Below are positions 12,391 to 23,024 of a stretch of DNA of 64,000 bases, in pieces. Positions within the stretch are counted from its first letter, which is position 1, and every line of letters starts with the position of its first letter. The stretch comes from Manihot esculenta (taxonomy: Eukaryota > Streptophyta > Magnoliopsida > Malpighiales > Euphorbiaceae): contig NC_035161.2 in the NCBI RefSeq assembly GCF_001659605.2, forward strand, positions 27,079,691-27,143,690. Reading direction: 5' to 3'. The position numbers were made by a program, and so were the translations under genes. The notes under the pieces were generated by a model that did no database searches, was not told the origin of the DNA, and saw only the letters and a list, made by a program, of their open reading frames with translations.

Positions 12391-13819
12391 CCTTGTACAG
12401 TGCATCGTACTCCTTTGTCAACTTACCCTTAACAATTAAGAAGTTTAAAGGCTCTGTTTTAGAAACTCTATCGTGGCCTAATGACGCTCAGCCAAATAGA
12501 CATGCCTTTGGAGTTCTAGGCTCGGGTTGGTTATGGGTGCAACGAGGGAAGTTTTGCATGTCTCAAGGCAAAATCTGGCACAATCGCGTGAAGAAGCATT
12601 CTTCTGGCTGTGTTGCCGTTTTTCAGCCTTCCACATCTCCAGTGCTCTTGTTTGGCATAGGGCTTCTATAGTTGTTGTCTTTGTTATTTTTGCCTCGAGT
12701 ATAATCTTGGAAGTAGGTCTTCTTGGTTAGTAGGGAGATTTTCAGTGTCTAGGAGGGGGTTTAGGTCTCTGCTCTCTTTTCCTATGATCGTCCAATGATG
12801 TGTTTCCTTGGACCTAACCTCTTTTGAATGGTTTTTCAGTTGTGCACCTTAAGCATTTTAGCTATTTTTACATAATTTGATATCATTATTTAAAATTCAG
12901 TTATTTCTCATATTAATTTTTTAATTTAAAAATTAAAATTTTATATAATTTTATAAAAATTTATTTAAATTCTTTTATTTGAAAATGAATTCCAATTATT
13001 TGGCCGCATAGACAAGATCTTCCCACACCTAATTAAAAAGCTAAAATTGCTGAAACCGGAAAACATATGACAAAAAAGGAAAGTTTTGAGCTGGATAAAT
13101 CATGTGAATTTGATTCCGGTTGTTTAAAAAGTCTAAACTACTATTTGCTTCCACGTAAAATAAGACTTTGGATTTACATTTAGAAGCGATTGGATAAGGA
13201 CATTGAAAGCATAAACTCATGTGAAAATGAGCTTGTTCATTAGATTAAATATTTATATTTAATCATTAGATTAACAAACTAATTGCATAGGACAGATGTG
13301 TCAACTCCTTAGGCAAGCAACAGAGACATGTGAAGAAGGTGAATGTGAAAAACTTCTCACAATAGGACAGATGTGCCAATTGCATAATTCCATAAAGTAA
13401 GCCCAGTGGTTCCCAACCGAATCTTCGGTTAAGGCAGCTACTTGAAGCAACCGCCAACCTCCATCAAAGCCATTGCAAAACTATTACTACCCTCACGCAT
13501 CTAACGTCTGCGAGTCCAAACAATACTGAACTTCTTGCTTCTGCATGCTCCCAACTTGAATCTTCCAAGTCTTCAATTCCCACGTCGAGCATAGAAGCAA
13601 AGCAAAGTTGGAAAAAAGAAAAAGAAAAAGCAAAGCAAGAGGAACAGAAAGAAATAAAATAAATAATCCCCCTAGAATTTTCAAACCTCCAAAATTAGAC
13701 TAGAATAATTGAGTTTCCATTTCTGGACACCCCCAGAAAGTAGGAGATTCAAGGTCTAGTTACGGCACTTACACAGAAACAAGAGAAGCAGAGAATTGAA
13801 GTAGACGAGAGGGTGAAAG
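12391..13819. other. Unidentified less AT-rich segment, then SGR upstream region
   Basis: From 12391 to 12850 the base composition rises and short open frames occur on both strands, but none has a domain I recognise; it may be a relic of a retroelement. From 12850 to 13819 lies the upstream region of SGR. ACGT cores at about 13152 (CCACGTAA) and 13579 (CCCACGTC) are candidate bZIP sites only. The transcription start is not determined. Confidence 0.4.
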
Positions 13820-14926
13820 ATGGGTGCTTTGTCTATTGTTCCTCTGCTCCCTTCAAAGCCGAGACCCTCTGTTTTTGAGCAGAACAGCCATCTCTTCCCC
13901 TCCAGAAGAAAATCCAAGAAGAGAATTAGTCCAGTGAGTTTCTCGTCTCCCCCTTCTCTTAAATCAAATAAAATCTAAGTATTTTTCTTGTTGGTTATTT
14001 TTGGGATTGACTTTGATTTGTTGGTTCATGATTGAATCAGGTGGCGAGGTTATTTGGGCCGTCGATCTTTGAGGCTTCAAAGCTGAAGGTGTTGTTTGTA
14101 GGAGTTGACGAGGAGAAGCATCCAGCGAAGCTACCAAGGACCTATACGCTAACTCATAGTGATATTACTGCTAGGCTTACTTTAGCCATCTCACAAACAA
14201 TAAATATTTCTCAGGTACTTGATCTGCTATACCCAGATGCTAAATCATGCCTTTTTCAGCATGATTATCATATTCTATATAAATTTTTAGTTGCTTGATC
14301 AAAATATGGATTTCATGAACAAAAGGAAACAGGGGATTTGAATTAGGATTTGGTTGCAGTTGCAGGGATGGTCCAACAAATTGTACAGAGATGAAGTGGT
14401 AGCAGAATGGAAGAAAGTGAAGGGAAAGATGTCTCTGCATGTCCATTGTCATATCAGTGGAGGCCATTTTTTATTAGATTTATGTGCAAGGCTCAGATAT
14501 TACATCTTCTGCAAAGAACTCCCTGTGGTAATTAGTTTTTGAATTTTCTTTCAAATTTGATCATATCATCATTAATAAAATGGGATTATTTATTATTTAT
14601 TATTATTATTTTCTTATTTTGTGATGAAACAGGTGTTGAAGGCCATTGTCCATGGAGACGGGAATCTGTTGAACAACTACCCAGAATTGCAGGAGGCTCT
14701 GGTTTGGGTTTATTTCCATTCAAACATTCCAGAGTTCAACAGGGTGGGGTGCTGGGGCCCATTAAAGGATGCAGGAGCACCAGCTTCTCCTTTAGGGCAT
14801 GGGCATGGGACCCATGAAAGCAAGCAGCAGGCAACCCCAGCAAGTAACTGGGACTTGCCCGAGCCATGCAAAGAGAAGTGCGAGTGTTGTTTCCCTCCAA
14901 TGAGCTTGATCCATTGGTCAGAATAG
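13820..14926 (+). CDS. SGR: STAY-GREEN (SGR/NYE1) chloroplast magnesium dechelatase
   Basis: Removes Mg from chlorophyll a to give pheophytin a, the committing step of chlorophyll breakdown in senescing plastids. Four exons: 13820-13933, 14041-14214, 14360-14527 and 14633-14926. All boundaries are GT-AG and in phase, giving 249 residues. Residues 1 to about 45 are basic and Ser-rich, fitting a transit peptide. The conserved core begins at ARLFGPSIFEASKLKVLF (40-57) and includes YTLTHSD (73-79), LHVHCHISGGHFLLDLCARL and NLLNNYPELQEALVWVYFHS. The C-terminal Cys-rich motif of true SGR proteins is present as CKEKCECCFPPMSLIHW (231-247); its presence argues for SGR rather than SGR-like. No defect is seen in the frame. 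The start is the first ATG of the leader. Confidence 0.97.
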
Positions 14927-15668
14927 CAGCTCAAAGCAAACCCTAAATGGTTGATCCATTGTATCACACTCAGAAAAGTGTTGCTCTTGTATATATATTT
15001 ATAACTGAAATTGTATGCCAAATGCCTCTCTTGGCATTCAGTGATTGGAGGGTGGGGATGTTTAATTGTTTATGCTTCAAGATGTGTTTTTTCTTTCATA
15101 TTTATTGGATTTTTTTTATAAAAAAATTTAATTCTAGGATGAGTCCTGAGTTGATCTAAAGAACTAGTGATTTGAATTTGTTTGCGTGATATTATTGATG
15201 TTTTGCCGTTTTGTGCATTTGTCAAAAAGGATAATGTGTTTTTTTGAAATGATTCATAAATTAGTATAATTTCAAATCCAGTTCAAAAGCTTTTAGTCAA
15301 TAATATTGTGCAATTTGAAAATTTTAATTTATTACAAGGATAAAGGTTAAGAATGGGTGCAAAAGGAGTGGGTCCCTCGAGATTCATTCTAATTTGGCAA
15401 CGTGATTCATGTTCTATTTGGAGGCCAAATTACTTTCATGGACGGTGTTCCAACATTTTCTTTTCTTTTCTTTTCTCTTCTTTCCTTTCCTTTACCAGAA
15501 AGAGTAATTCTATTAAAGGAAAGTTTAGCAGAAGGTCCCATCCACAACCCAACTCATTAAAACTAATGGAGCTGGATTAACCTAAACACACCACTACCTG
15601 GCCTTGTTTTTCCACCGCAACGACTGAAAAGCAGAGAGCGATATCACAGAGGCAATCAAACGATGCAC
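14927..15668. other. SGR 3' flank and spacer, no further gene
   Basis: The first 150-200 bases are the probable SGR 3' untranslated region, with AT-rich poly(A)-signal-like sequence around 15100. The remainder holds no gene I can support. It ends at ACGATGCAC (15660-15668), the left target-site copy of the following MULE. Confidence 0.5.
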
Positions 15669-15797
15669 GAGCAATTTTTCAAATCATGCATAATTTAAAA
15701 AATAATTATCAATTTATATAGGATTCAAAAATATTTTCGAATCCTATGTGTCAAAGCGACTATCAAACACGCTAGTTCGACACCCATAATATCTAAC

Positions 15798-16145
15798 AAT
15801 AGAGAGTTCGACACCATGGGTGTTGAACCTCCAAAAATCCAGGTTGTTCAAATTTCGTGGCAGATGTGGCGTGTTCGGCACTATATGTGCTGAATACGCT
15901 GCATGGAAGTGCGGCAATATCACATGGGGTGCAGAGATTCTTTGCACCCCTGTGACATGCATTTCATGCATAATAGAGAGTTCGACACCATGGGTGTTGA
16001 ACCTCCAAAAATCCAGGTTGTTCAAATTTCGTGGCAGATGTGGCGTGTTCGGCACTATATGTGCCGAATACGCTGCATGGAAGTGTGGCAATATCACATG
16101 GGGTGCAGAGATTCTTTGCACCCCTGTGACATGCATTTCATGCAT
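15798..16145. repeat. Tandem duplication, 2 x 174 bp, in the left end of the MULE
   Basis: Copies 15798-15971 and 15972-16145 are nearly identical, differing at a few bases. Each carries the palindromes of the TIR type and a segment reading GGGTGCAGAGATTCTTTGCA. The duplication creates long open frames on both strands that are not genes. Confidence 0.9.
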
Positions 16146-16914
16146 GTCACAACGCTGCATGTGGACATGTTCGGCACTCCCACATTTATTCCACCATTCG
16201 CTCCACCATCCGCATTTATTCTACCATCCATATCCACATTTACCACGACGGCTAGTTCGGCAGTTTTACTATCAAACTACACTGCCTATAAATACCACAC
16301 TCGACCATAAATTTTTTGCTACCTCATCTTTACCCGTCTCGGTTATAAATTTGTTATATCCTTACTCTCTCCTTACTCACCCCGGCTATAAAATTGCTAC
16401 CTCTTTGCTCAATTACAATCAACTTTCCTCTTTATCGAGCTTATTTTTTACTCTATCTTATCTCCTATTTGATCTATACTTCCATAATATTGCATATTTT
16501 ATACTTAATTTTTGATACAACTCAGTTTATTTTTTGTATAAATTTCATAAAATTATCGTATCTACTTGTTTTGACTCGACTACAAAAAAAAAATACTGAT
16601 AAGTTTTAAATTTTTTTCATACTAATTTTAAATTATTTTTTATTTTTATAGTAAATTTTGTAAGGAAAAATAAATTCCTAATAATTTTTTTTCAGAAATC
16701 GAAAGATTTTATTTCATTGGTCATATATCGGTGAAAACGTGATACAATGATTCATATTTAAAGGTATGTATATAAAAATCACAATTTTTTAAAATAAATA
16801 TATCATATTTATTGTGTTTAATTTTAATTTACTGTAATTTTAAAAAATAGTTTTTTTATAAATTATAGAAATATTGAATTTCTTTTTTTTTTAATTTTTT
16901 ATCAGAAAAATAGC

Positions 16915-19130
16915 AGTTCCTACATATGCGAATATTCATTGGGATGGAAATATTATAAATAGTTCTGATGGATACGATTATGATAGAAGTTTTTCAAAGA
17001 TTGTTCCAATAGGTAAACGGATAAGTTTTAATCAATTGGTCGTAAAAATTGCTTGTGCAATTGGATTATCCGAGAATAATGAATATATAGAGACAATTAG
17101 TTTTAGAAAGCCTACAATTGTGGATGGATCCTTAAATTTGAATGTATGGAGATATGGGGTGAAGATGATGTATCTAGTATGTTTAATTACTTGTATCAAA
17201 TTGGTGATATACCTGCTATAGAAATATATGTTAAGATATTTCGTCGTGTTAATACTACAAATGATGATGCTGATATTGGTACATCTGGAACTGCTGTGGA
17301 ATCAAATGATGAACAAAATGTAGTTGATGATTATGGTTTATCTGATAGTCTTGCAGGGCCGTCAATTAATTTATCTGATACAGTAGAGGATGAGGATGAG
17401 GATGACAATGATTCATGGATATCTACTGAGAATAATGATGATGATAATAGTTAGGAGAAAAGTGGGAGTGAGTCTCGATATTACAACACACAATTTCCTA
17501 ATCCTCTTGTACCTGTTGTTCATTCTCCCCATACGCAGAAATAGACTTCGATTTGCTTAGGGTGGATCCTTATGATAAGTCAGAAGGTCGTTCCTTTTGG
17601 GATCATTCTAAAAAATTTTCAGTTGGGATGATATTTTCTTCAAGAGATGCAGTGGCTGCGGCTGCAAAAGAATATCACCTAAGACATCATCATCAATTTT
17701 GTTACCATGAAACAAGAGAGAAAACTCATTCCATAAAGTGTAAAGGGTGTGCGTGGAGGTTTCGAGCATCCAAGACAGAAGGAGAGGATATATGGAAAAT
17801 TACGAGATACAGTGGATCACACACATGTACAAATCCTCAGTTGACGAAAAATCATAGCCAACTGGATAAAAATTTCATTTGTTCATTCATCTTTGCATTA
17901 ATTGAACAACAGCCCGATATAAAAATTGCTGCCCTACAAGCTGAAGTAAGGGATAAATTTTGGTACGAGCCGTTTTATCAGAAAATATGGAAAGCTAAGC
18001 AGAAGGCAATTGCAAGGCTTTATGGGGGTTGGGATGAATCATTCAGTCATTTACGTAGATTCAGACTGCACTTCATCATTTTAACCCAGAAATAGTATAT
18101 ATGATTGAAGATAATCCACATTGGATAAATGAGCGATTAAATCTGATGTGTCTTGTATTTGACCATATGTTTTGGGCTTTTAAGCAATCGATTGAGGGAT
18201 TTAAACATTGCCGACCTGTTATCTCAATCGATGGGACATTTTTATACGGAAAAAACACCGGGTGTATACTGTGTGCAACCGCTCTTGATGAAAATAATCA
18301 ACTATTTCCATTAGCTTTTGCCATTGTTGATAAGGAGGACGGTGACAACTGGTTATGGTTTATGGATTGCTTAAGGATCTTTGTGACCAATCGATAAGAT
18401 TTGTGTGTAATTTTATATCGCCATGTTGGAATTCTAAAGGCGATGCAGAAAGATTGGTGGCAACCTCCAGCTGGTCATCATTGTTACTGCATCAGACATG
18501 TTTTGAGTAATTATAATAAGACATTCAAAAATGCAGCAATAAAGAAAGCATTGCGCAAGGCAGATATGTGTCACATTTTAATACGAAGTTCATTTAATTT
18601 TTTAAATTTAATGTCACTTTTGACTTGTGCTAATTTTACTTTGATGAACTTGTCATTTATATCAGCAAATGGAAACCAGAAAAGAAAGTTTTACGAGGCA
18701 ATGAACAATATTCGGGAGGTGCACCCTGAATCATACGATTGAGAAATTAAGATAAATTTAGAGAAATGGACGAGATCACACGATGGTGGACAGAGGTATG
18801 GCGTGATGACAACAAACATGGCAGAATCACTAAATGGCATAATAAAAAGATTTCGGGCGTTGCCAATAATGGCAATGGTTGAAAAAATATTTTTCCAGTG
18901 TGTCTATTATTTTGATACGCAGAAGACAACATTTTTGGATCAACAAAGCAAAAGCTTTGTTTTCAGTCGGTATTGTAGTGACACACTGCGTGCTAACGCA
19001 ATTAAAACAAATGGACATAGAGTCCAACAGTTCAATAGTCAGACAATGATTTGCGAAATAATTACATATTTTTTTAAATATTATCATTATGGACGGTTAA
19101 AACTTTTTACAAAAATTAACTTTTTAATCT
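16915..19130 (+). pseudogene. MULE transposase remnant
   Basis: Pieces follow the order of a MULE transposase. An N-terminal segment with GKRISFNQLVVKIACAIGL shifts frame near 17145 and continues as WGEDDVSSMFNYLYQIGDIP with an acidic tail. The MuDR DNA-binding region at 17553-18095 holds SIKCKGCAWRFRASKTEG and SGSHTC. The MULE DDE core at 18101-18397 holds PVISIDGTFLYGKNTG and LFPLAFAIVDKEDGDNW. A C-terminal piece at 18803 reads MAESLNGIIKRFRALPI. Stops and frameshifts separate them, and no SWIM zinc finger is visible after 19100. Non-functional. Confidence 0.9.
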
Positions 19131-19636
19131 CTTAAATTATAATACTAATTAGTTAATTTTTAAAATTTTTAAACTTTGTTTAATAAAATTTCTAAATTTA
19201 TAAAAATTACATAAAAAATTATATTAACAATATTATTTAATTTGAAATAACTTATATTTTTTTATTAACATTTGACATTTTAATTTATAATTTTATTTTT
19301 ATAATAAAATAAAAAATAGATATACATATTTAAAAGTAAATAAGAGTTAAATAAGAGTTTATAAAAAAATCTGATATTCTCTGAAAATAAGAAAATGAAA
19401 ACGGAGATCACTGTGTGCTGAAGAAGAAGAAGAAGAAGAAAGCGTGCTGAAGGTGGAGGTGAAGGCGTATGGCAAAGTGTGGAGAAGAGAAGGAGAAGAG
19501 AAGAGCTGAACAGTGGACAGGAGAAGAGCAGAATGAAAATTGGAAAAAAGAAGGAGATGATGGGAGACTTGTCTTTTTTTTAAAGCCAAGTCTCTCCGGG
19601 CCTGTGCATGCAAGTCCGTGTGGCTCTGCATGCATG

Positions 19637-19902
19637 CAAAAGAAAAGTGTTCGGCACTTATAGTGCCGAACACTTTTCTTTTGTCAAGGCTTCGTTAGGA
19701 ACGCCTGACGAAGCCTCTATGCTAGTGTGTGTTCGTCACTTATAGTGCCGAACACGCCACATCACCCACGGGAGCAGATTTAATAGGCTCTCGTGGCAAA
19801 GAATAGGTTGTTCGACATTATAGGTGTCGAACAACCTGGATTATTGAAGGTTCGACACTCATGGTGTCGAACTCTCTATTGTTCGACACCATGGGTATCG
19901 AA
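19637..19902. repeat. Cluster of subterminal palindromes in right end of MULE
   Basis: Perfect or near-perfect palindromes lie at 19637-19683 (22-nt arms, 3-nt centre), 19806-19836, 19849-19872 and 19880-19902, with a weaker one at about 19728-19753. Their cores share the pattern GTTCGRCAC followed by GTGYCGAAC. Matching, more decayed copies occur in the left end at about 15775-15894. Confidence 0.85.
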
Positions 19903-20026
19903 TTAGCGTGTTCGGCAATATGACTACCAAATACGTTGCGTTGATACACATAATCTGAAAATATTTTCGGATCCCATATGAATTGATAATTATTTTTTAA
20001 ATTATACATTATTTGAAAAATTGCTC

Positions 20027-20277
20027 AAGATGTACTCCGACGCTATCATGTCCAGCCTCATTTAACTGAGCAACTTGTAGCAACATAGAACTAAACCCAT
20101 AGCCAGAAGACTCCAGGGAATAGGTCTACCTCTTCCAATGGAGAGGATAATTATGACTCCCCTGCAACCATCAACACCAGCAAATCAACTATCAAGTGAG
20201 AGCAGTAGCTACATGCGGCCCTCCCCGATTGTAAACCTAAACAAAAAAAATTCAACCTCTTAAGCCGAAGTACCTAC
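20027..20277. other. Spacer between MULE and Harbinger element
   Basis: Unique-looking sequence of ordinary composition with no open frame or domain that I can support. Confidence 0.4.
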
Positions 20278-20280
20278 TAA

Positions 20281-20407
20281 GGCCATCTCCAACGCTGCGC
20301 CAATCTTCATTTTGGCGTTGGAGATGGCCCTCCAACACTGCGCCAAAATCCAACGGGATTTTGGCGCTCGCTACAGTGTCACGCCAAATATGGCGTGACA
20401 CTGTAGC
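20281..20407. repeat. Run of hairpins at the left terminus of the Harbinger element
   Basis: The terminal 15 bases reappear inverted at 20315-20329. A second palindrome spans about 20340-20366 (CGCCAAAATCC against its complement). A third, at 20370-20407, is perfect with 17-nt arms and a 4-nt centre. The right end has no comparable set. Confidence 0.85.
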
Positions 20408-20753
20408 AGCGCTATTTTCTGTTTTTTTTTTAATTTATAATATAATTTAAAATTTGTTTTTTTTATTTTTTTAAATTATAATATAATTCAAAATTTATAT
20501 ATATTTTCAATTAAATTTATTTTTTTTTCACTCTCATAATTTATTATATTTTTAATTTATTTTATATTTTTATAATTATTAAAATTTAATTTAAATTAAT
20601 ATATTCACAATTATAAATAATATTTATAATAAATTAATTTATTTATAATATATTATATAGAATAATATAAATAAATTAGTAAAGTAACACATATATTATA
20701 ATTCAACCATATATATTAATTCAAAATACAATTATTCACGGTACATTAAATAT

Positions 20754-21758
20754 TTAATATTCCGGAAGGTCAGACCCGGATCCAGCAATATCATTGAGAT
20801 ATTGACCATATACATTAGATGCGGATGGCGGTGGTGGTTGTTGACGCTGAGCTCTTTTCTCTGATATTCGAATTTTTTCTTGGCGAAATGTTTCATGAGC
20901 AATTGGATCAGAAATAGAATTTAAATCAAGCAATAAAATTTTATTTTCTTCTTTAAATTCCTTTAAGTCCAAAGCTCTACTTTTCATTAGTCTTCCCTTC
21001 TCCCTTTCTGCAGTTGCATTCGCCAACGATTCCACAAGCTTTTCATTATTAGCATGTAAGCATTTCAGAGCGGATGAAAAAGATTCGTCAAATTTTTTCT
21101 TCAATTTTGCTTTTTTGACACCAAGAGGTCGATTCGATGATGTATAATCTCCTGCAATATCCTCATTTAAATGGATTGAAAAAGATGATAAGTTTGGAGA
21201 TGGTACCATAGGTGAGTCAGGAGTAGGATTGTCCGACTCTGAGGACACATAAGAAGAGCTTTGATTTTGAACTATTTTTTTTTTAGAGCTACAATCTTTA
21301 AACTTCTCAGCATCTTTCATCATGTTCCAAACATGGTCAAATTTGAATCCTCTTTTGTAGCTTGGATCTTGCATTAGTAAAGTTTTCGCTTGATTGAGCT
21401 GCATAATTAGAAAAATATTAAGAAAAATTCTAATATTTATGTACAAAGTAATTACCAAAAAAATACTCACCAGATCTTGCTCTGAAGCACCACTAGGATG
21501 TAAGTTTTCAACTTGTCGATAACAACCATTCAATTTTCTTATAGCCTTCTCAATAACTTGCAATCGACATTGCAAAGATCGTGGGTTGCGGGACTCCCAA
21601 CACTCATTCTTTGCAAGTTCATATGCTTCTGCCACCCGACTCCAAAAACGTTGACTAGATTGTTGTTTACCTACAATGGGATCTTGTGAAACATCTAGAT
21701 AAATTCCGCATAATAGCACATCTTCATTGGTAGAATATCCTGCAGATCTTGAAGTCAT
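20754..21758 (-). CDS. Harbinger ORF1: Myb/SANT-like DNA-binding accessory protein
   Basis: In PIF/Harbinger elements this protein partners the transposase in binding the element ends. The model has two exons on the minus strand, 21758-21471 and 21398-20754, joined across a 72-nt GT-AG intron; the spliced product is 310 residues. Without splicing the frame also stays open and gives 334 residues. The N-terminal half has the trihelix-like pattern with conserved Trp: YSTNEDVLLCGIYLDVSQDP, FWSRVAEAYELAKN, RSLQCRLQVIEKAIRKLNGC. It continues with DPSYKRGFKFDHVWNMMKD, a Ser-rich linker, a basic stretch and a C-terminal helix rich in Lys and Glu. No stop interrupts it, in contrast to the transposase. 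Plant genomes often mis-annotate such proteins as host genes. Confidence 0.88.
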   Translation of the reverse strand: MTSRSAGYSTNEDVLLCGIYLDVSQDPIVGKQQSSQRFWSRVAEAYELAKNECWESRNPRSLQCRLQVIEKAIRKLNGCYRQVENLHPSGASEQDLVSIFLVITLYINIRIFLNIFLIMQLNQAKTLLMQDPSYKRGFKFDHVWNMMKDAEKFKDCSSKKKIVQNQSSSYVSSESDNPTPDSPMVPSPNLSSFSIHLNEDIAGDYTSSNRPLGVKKAKLKKKFDESFSSALKCLHANNEKLVESLANATAEREKGRLMKSRALDLKEFKEENKILLLDLNSISDPIAHETFRQEKIRISEKRAQRQQPPPPSASNVYGQYLNDIAGSGSDLPEY

Positions 21759-21840
21759 CGTTTACAAAGTGATTAAATATTGAAGGAAATGGCTAACGTA
21801 TGGTAAGTTGTAGATGTTGGCATTCCAATATATATAAGTG

Positions 21841-22936
21841 AGATGGAATCTCAGATAATAATTGCACCAACAGTATTCTGATAGATCTTATCAAAAAATC
21901 GACCGTTGGATGGATTTCATTTCGATCTCGACCTTCATATAGTATGCATCCCTATCCCCACATTTTTCAATTAAGTCAGATGGAATCTCAGATAATAATT
22001 ACACCAACAGTATTCTGATAGATCTTATCAAAAAATCGACCGTTGGATGGATTTCATTTCGATCTCGACCTTCATATAGTATGCATCCCTATCCCCACAT
22101 TTTTCAATTAAGTCAGATGGAATCTCAGATAATAATTACACCAACAGTATTCTGATAGATCTTATCAAAAAATCGACCGTTGGATGGATTTCATTTCGAT
22201 CTCGACCTTCAGATAGTATGCATCCCTATCCCCACATTTTTCAATGAAGTCAGATGGAATCTCAGATAATAATTACACCAACAGTATTCTGATAGATCTT
22301 ATCAAAAAATCGACCGTTGGATGGATTTCATTTCGATCTCGACCTTCAGATAGCATGCATCCCTATCCCCACATTTTTCAATGAAGTCAGATGGAATCTC
22401 AGATAATAATTACACCAACAGTATTCTGATAGATCTTATCAAAAAATCGACCGTTGGATGGATTTCATTTCGATCTCGACCTTCAGATAGTATGCATCCC
22501 TATCCCCACATTTTTCAATGAAGTCAGATGGAATCTCAGATAATAATTACACCAACAGTATTCTGATAGATCTTATCAAAAAATCGACCGTTGGATGGAT
22601 TTCATTTCGATCTCGACCTTCAGATAGTATGCATCCCTATCCCCACATTTTTCAATATAGTCAGATGGAATCTCAGATAATAATTACACCAACAGTATTC
22701 TGATAGATCTTATCAAAAAATCGACCGTTGGATGGATTTCATTTCGATCTCGACCTTCAGATAGTATGCATCCCTATCCCCACATTTTTCAATGTAGTCA
22801 GATGGAATCTCAGATAATAATTACACCAACAATATTCTGATAGATCTTATCAAAAAATCGACCGTTGGATGGATTTCATTTCGATCTCGACCTTCAGATA
22901 GTATGCATCCCTACCCCCACTTTTTTCCTATTAAAT
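21841..22936. repeat. Tandem array of eight 137-bp units
   Basis: Units start at 21841, 21978, 22115, 22252, 22389, 22526, 22663 and 22800, each exactly 137 bp apart. They differ by only a few substitutions, for example CATATAG against CAGATAG and AATTAAGTC against AATGAAGTC. The last unit diverges near its right end. The array fills the space between the divergent ORF1 and transposase starts. Confidence 0.97.
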
Positions 22937-23024
22937 CATGCATTCTTTAAAGATATAAACATAACTCATATTTTTCAGTTCATCTTAAATTCGAGTCAAG
23001 AAAATTCTACAGATTGTTACTCAA

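Larger units (their letters stand above)
15669..20026 (+). mobile_element. Mutator-like element (MULE), autonomous type but broken
   Basis: Both ends begin GAGCAATTTTTCAAAT when read inwards, and inverted similarity extends for roughly 230-300 bp (15669 to about 15900 and about 19700 to 20026). The element is flanked by a 9-bp duplication, ACGATGCAC on the left and AAGATGTAC on the right, with two mismatches. A 9-bp duplication is the MULE hallmark. Inside lies a MuDR/MULE transposase in several frames on the plus strand. The left end holds a 174-bp tandem duplication, and the ends are rich in short palindromes. A TATAAATA box at 16287-16294 could be the old promoter. Confidence 0.92.

Noticed and set aside
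15744..16515. Long open frames on both strands (138 and 231 codons)
   Set aside because: They exist only because a 174-bp unit without stops is duplicated inside the MULE left end. The two protein halves repeat each other and match no family.
22518..22703. Plus-strand frame within the 137-bp array, and the N-terminus of the 22865 frame
   Set aside because: The frame is repeated in each unit and ends in the next. The natural transposase start is downstream at about 23025.
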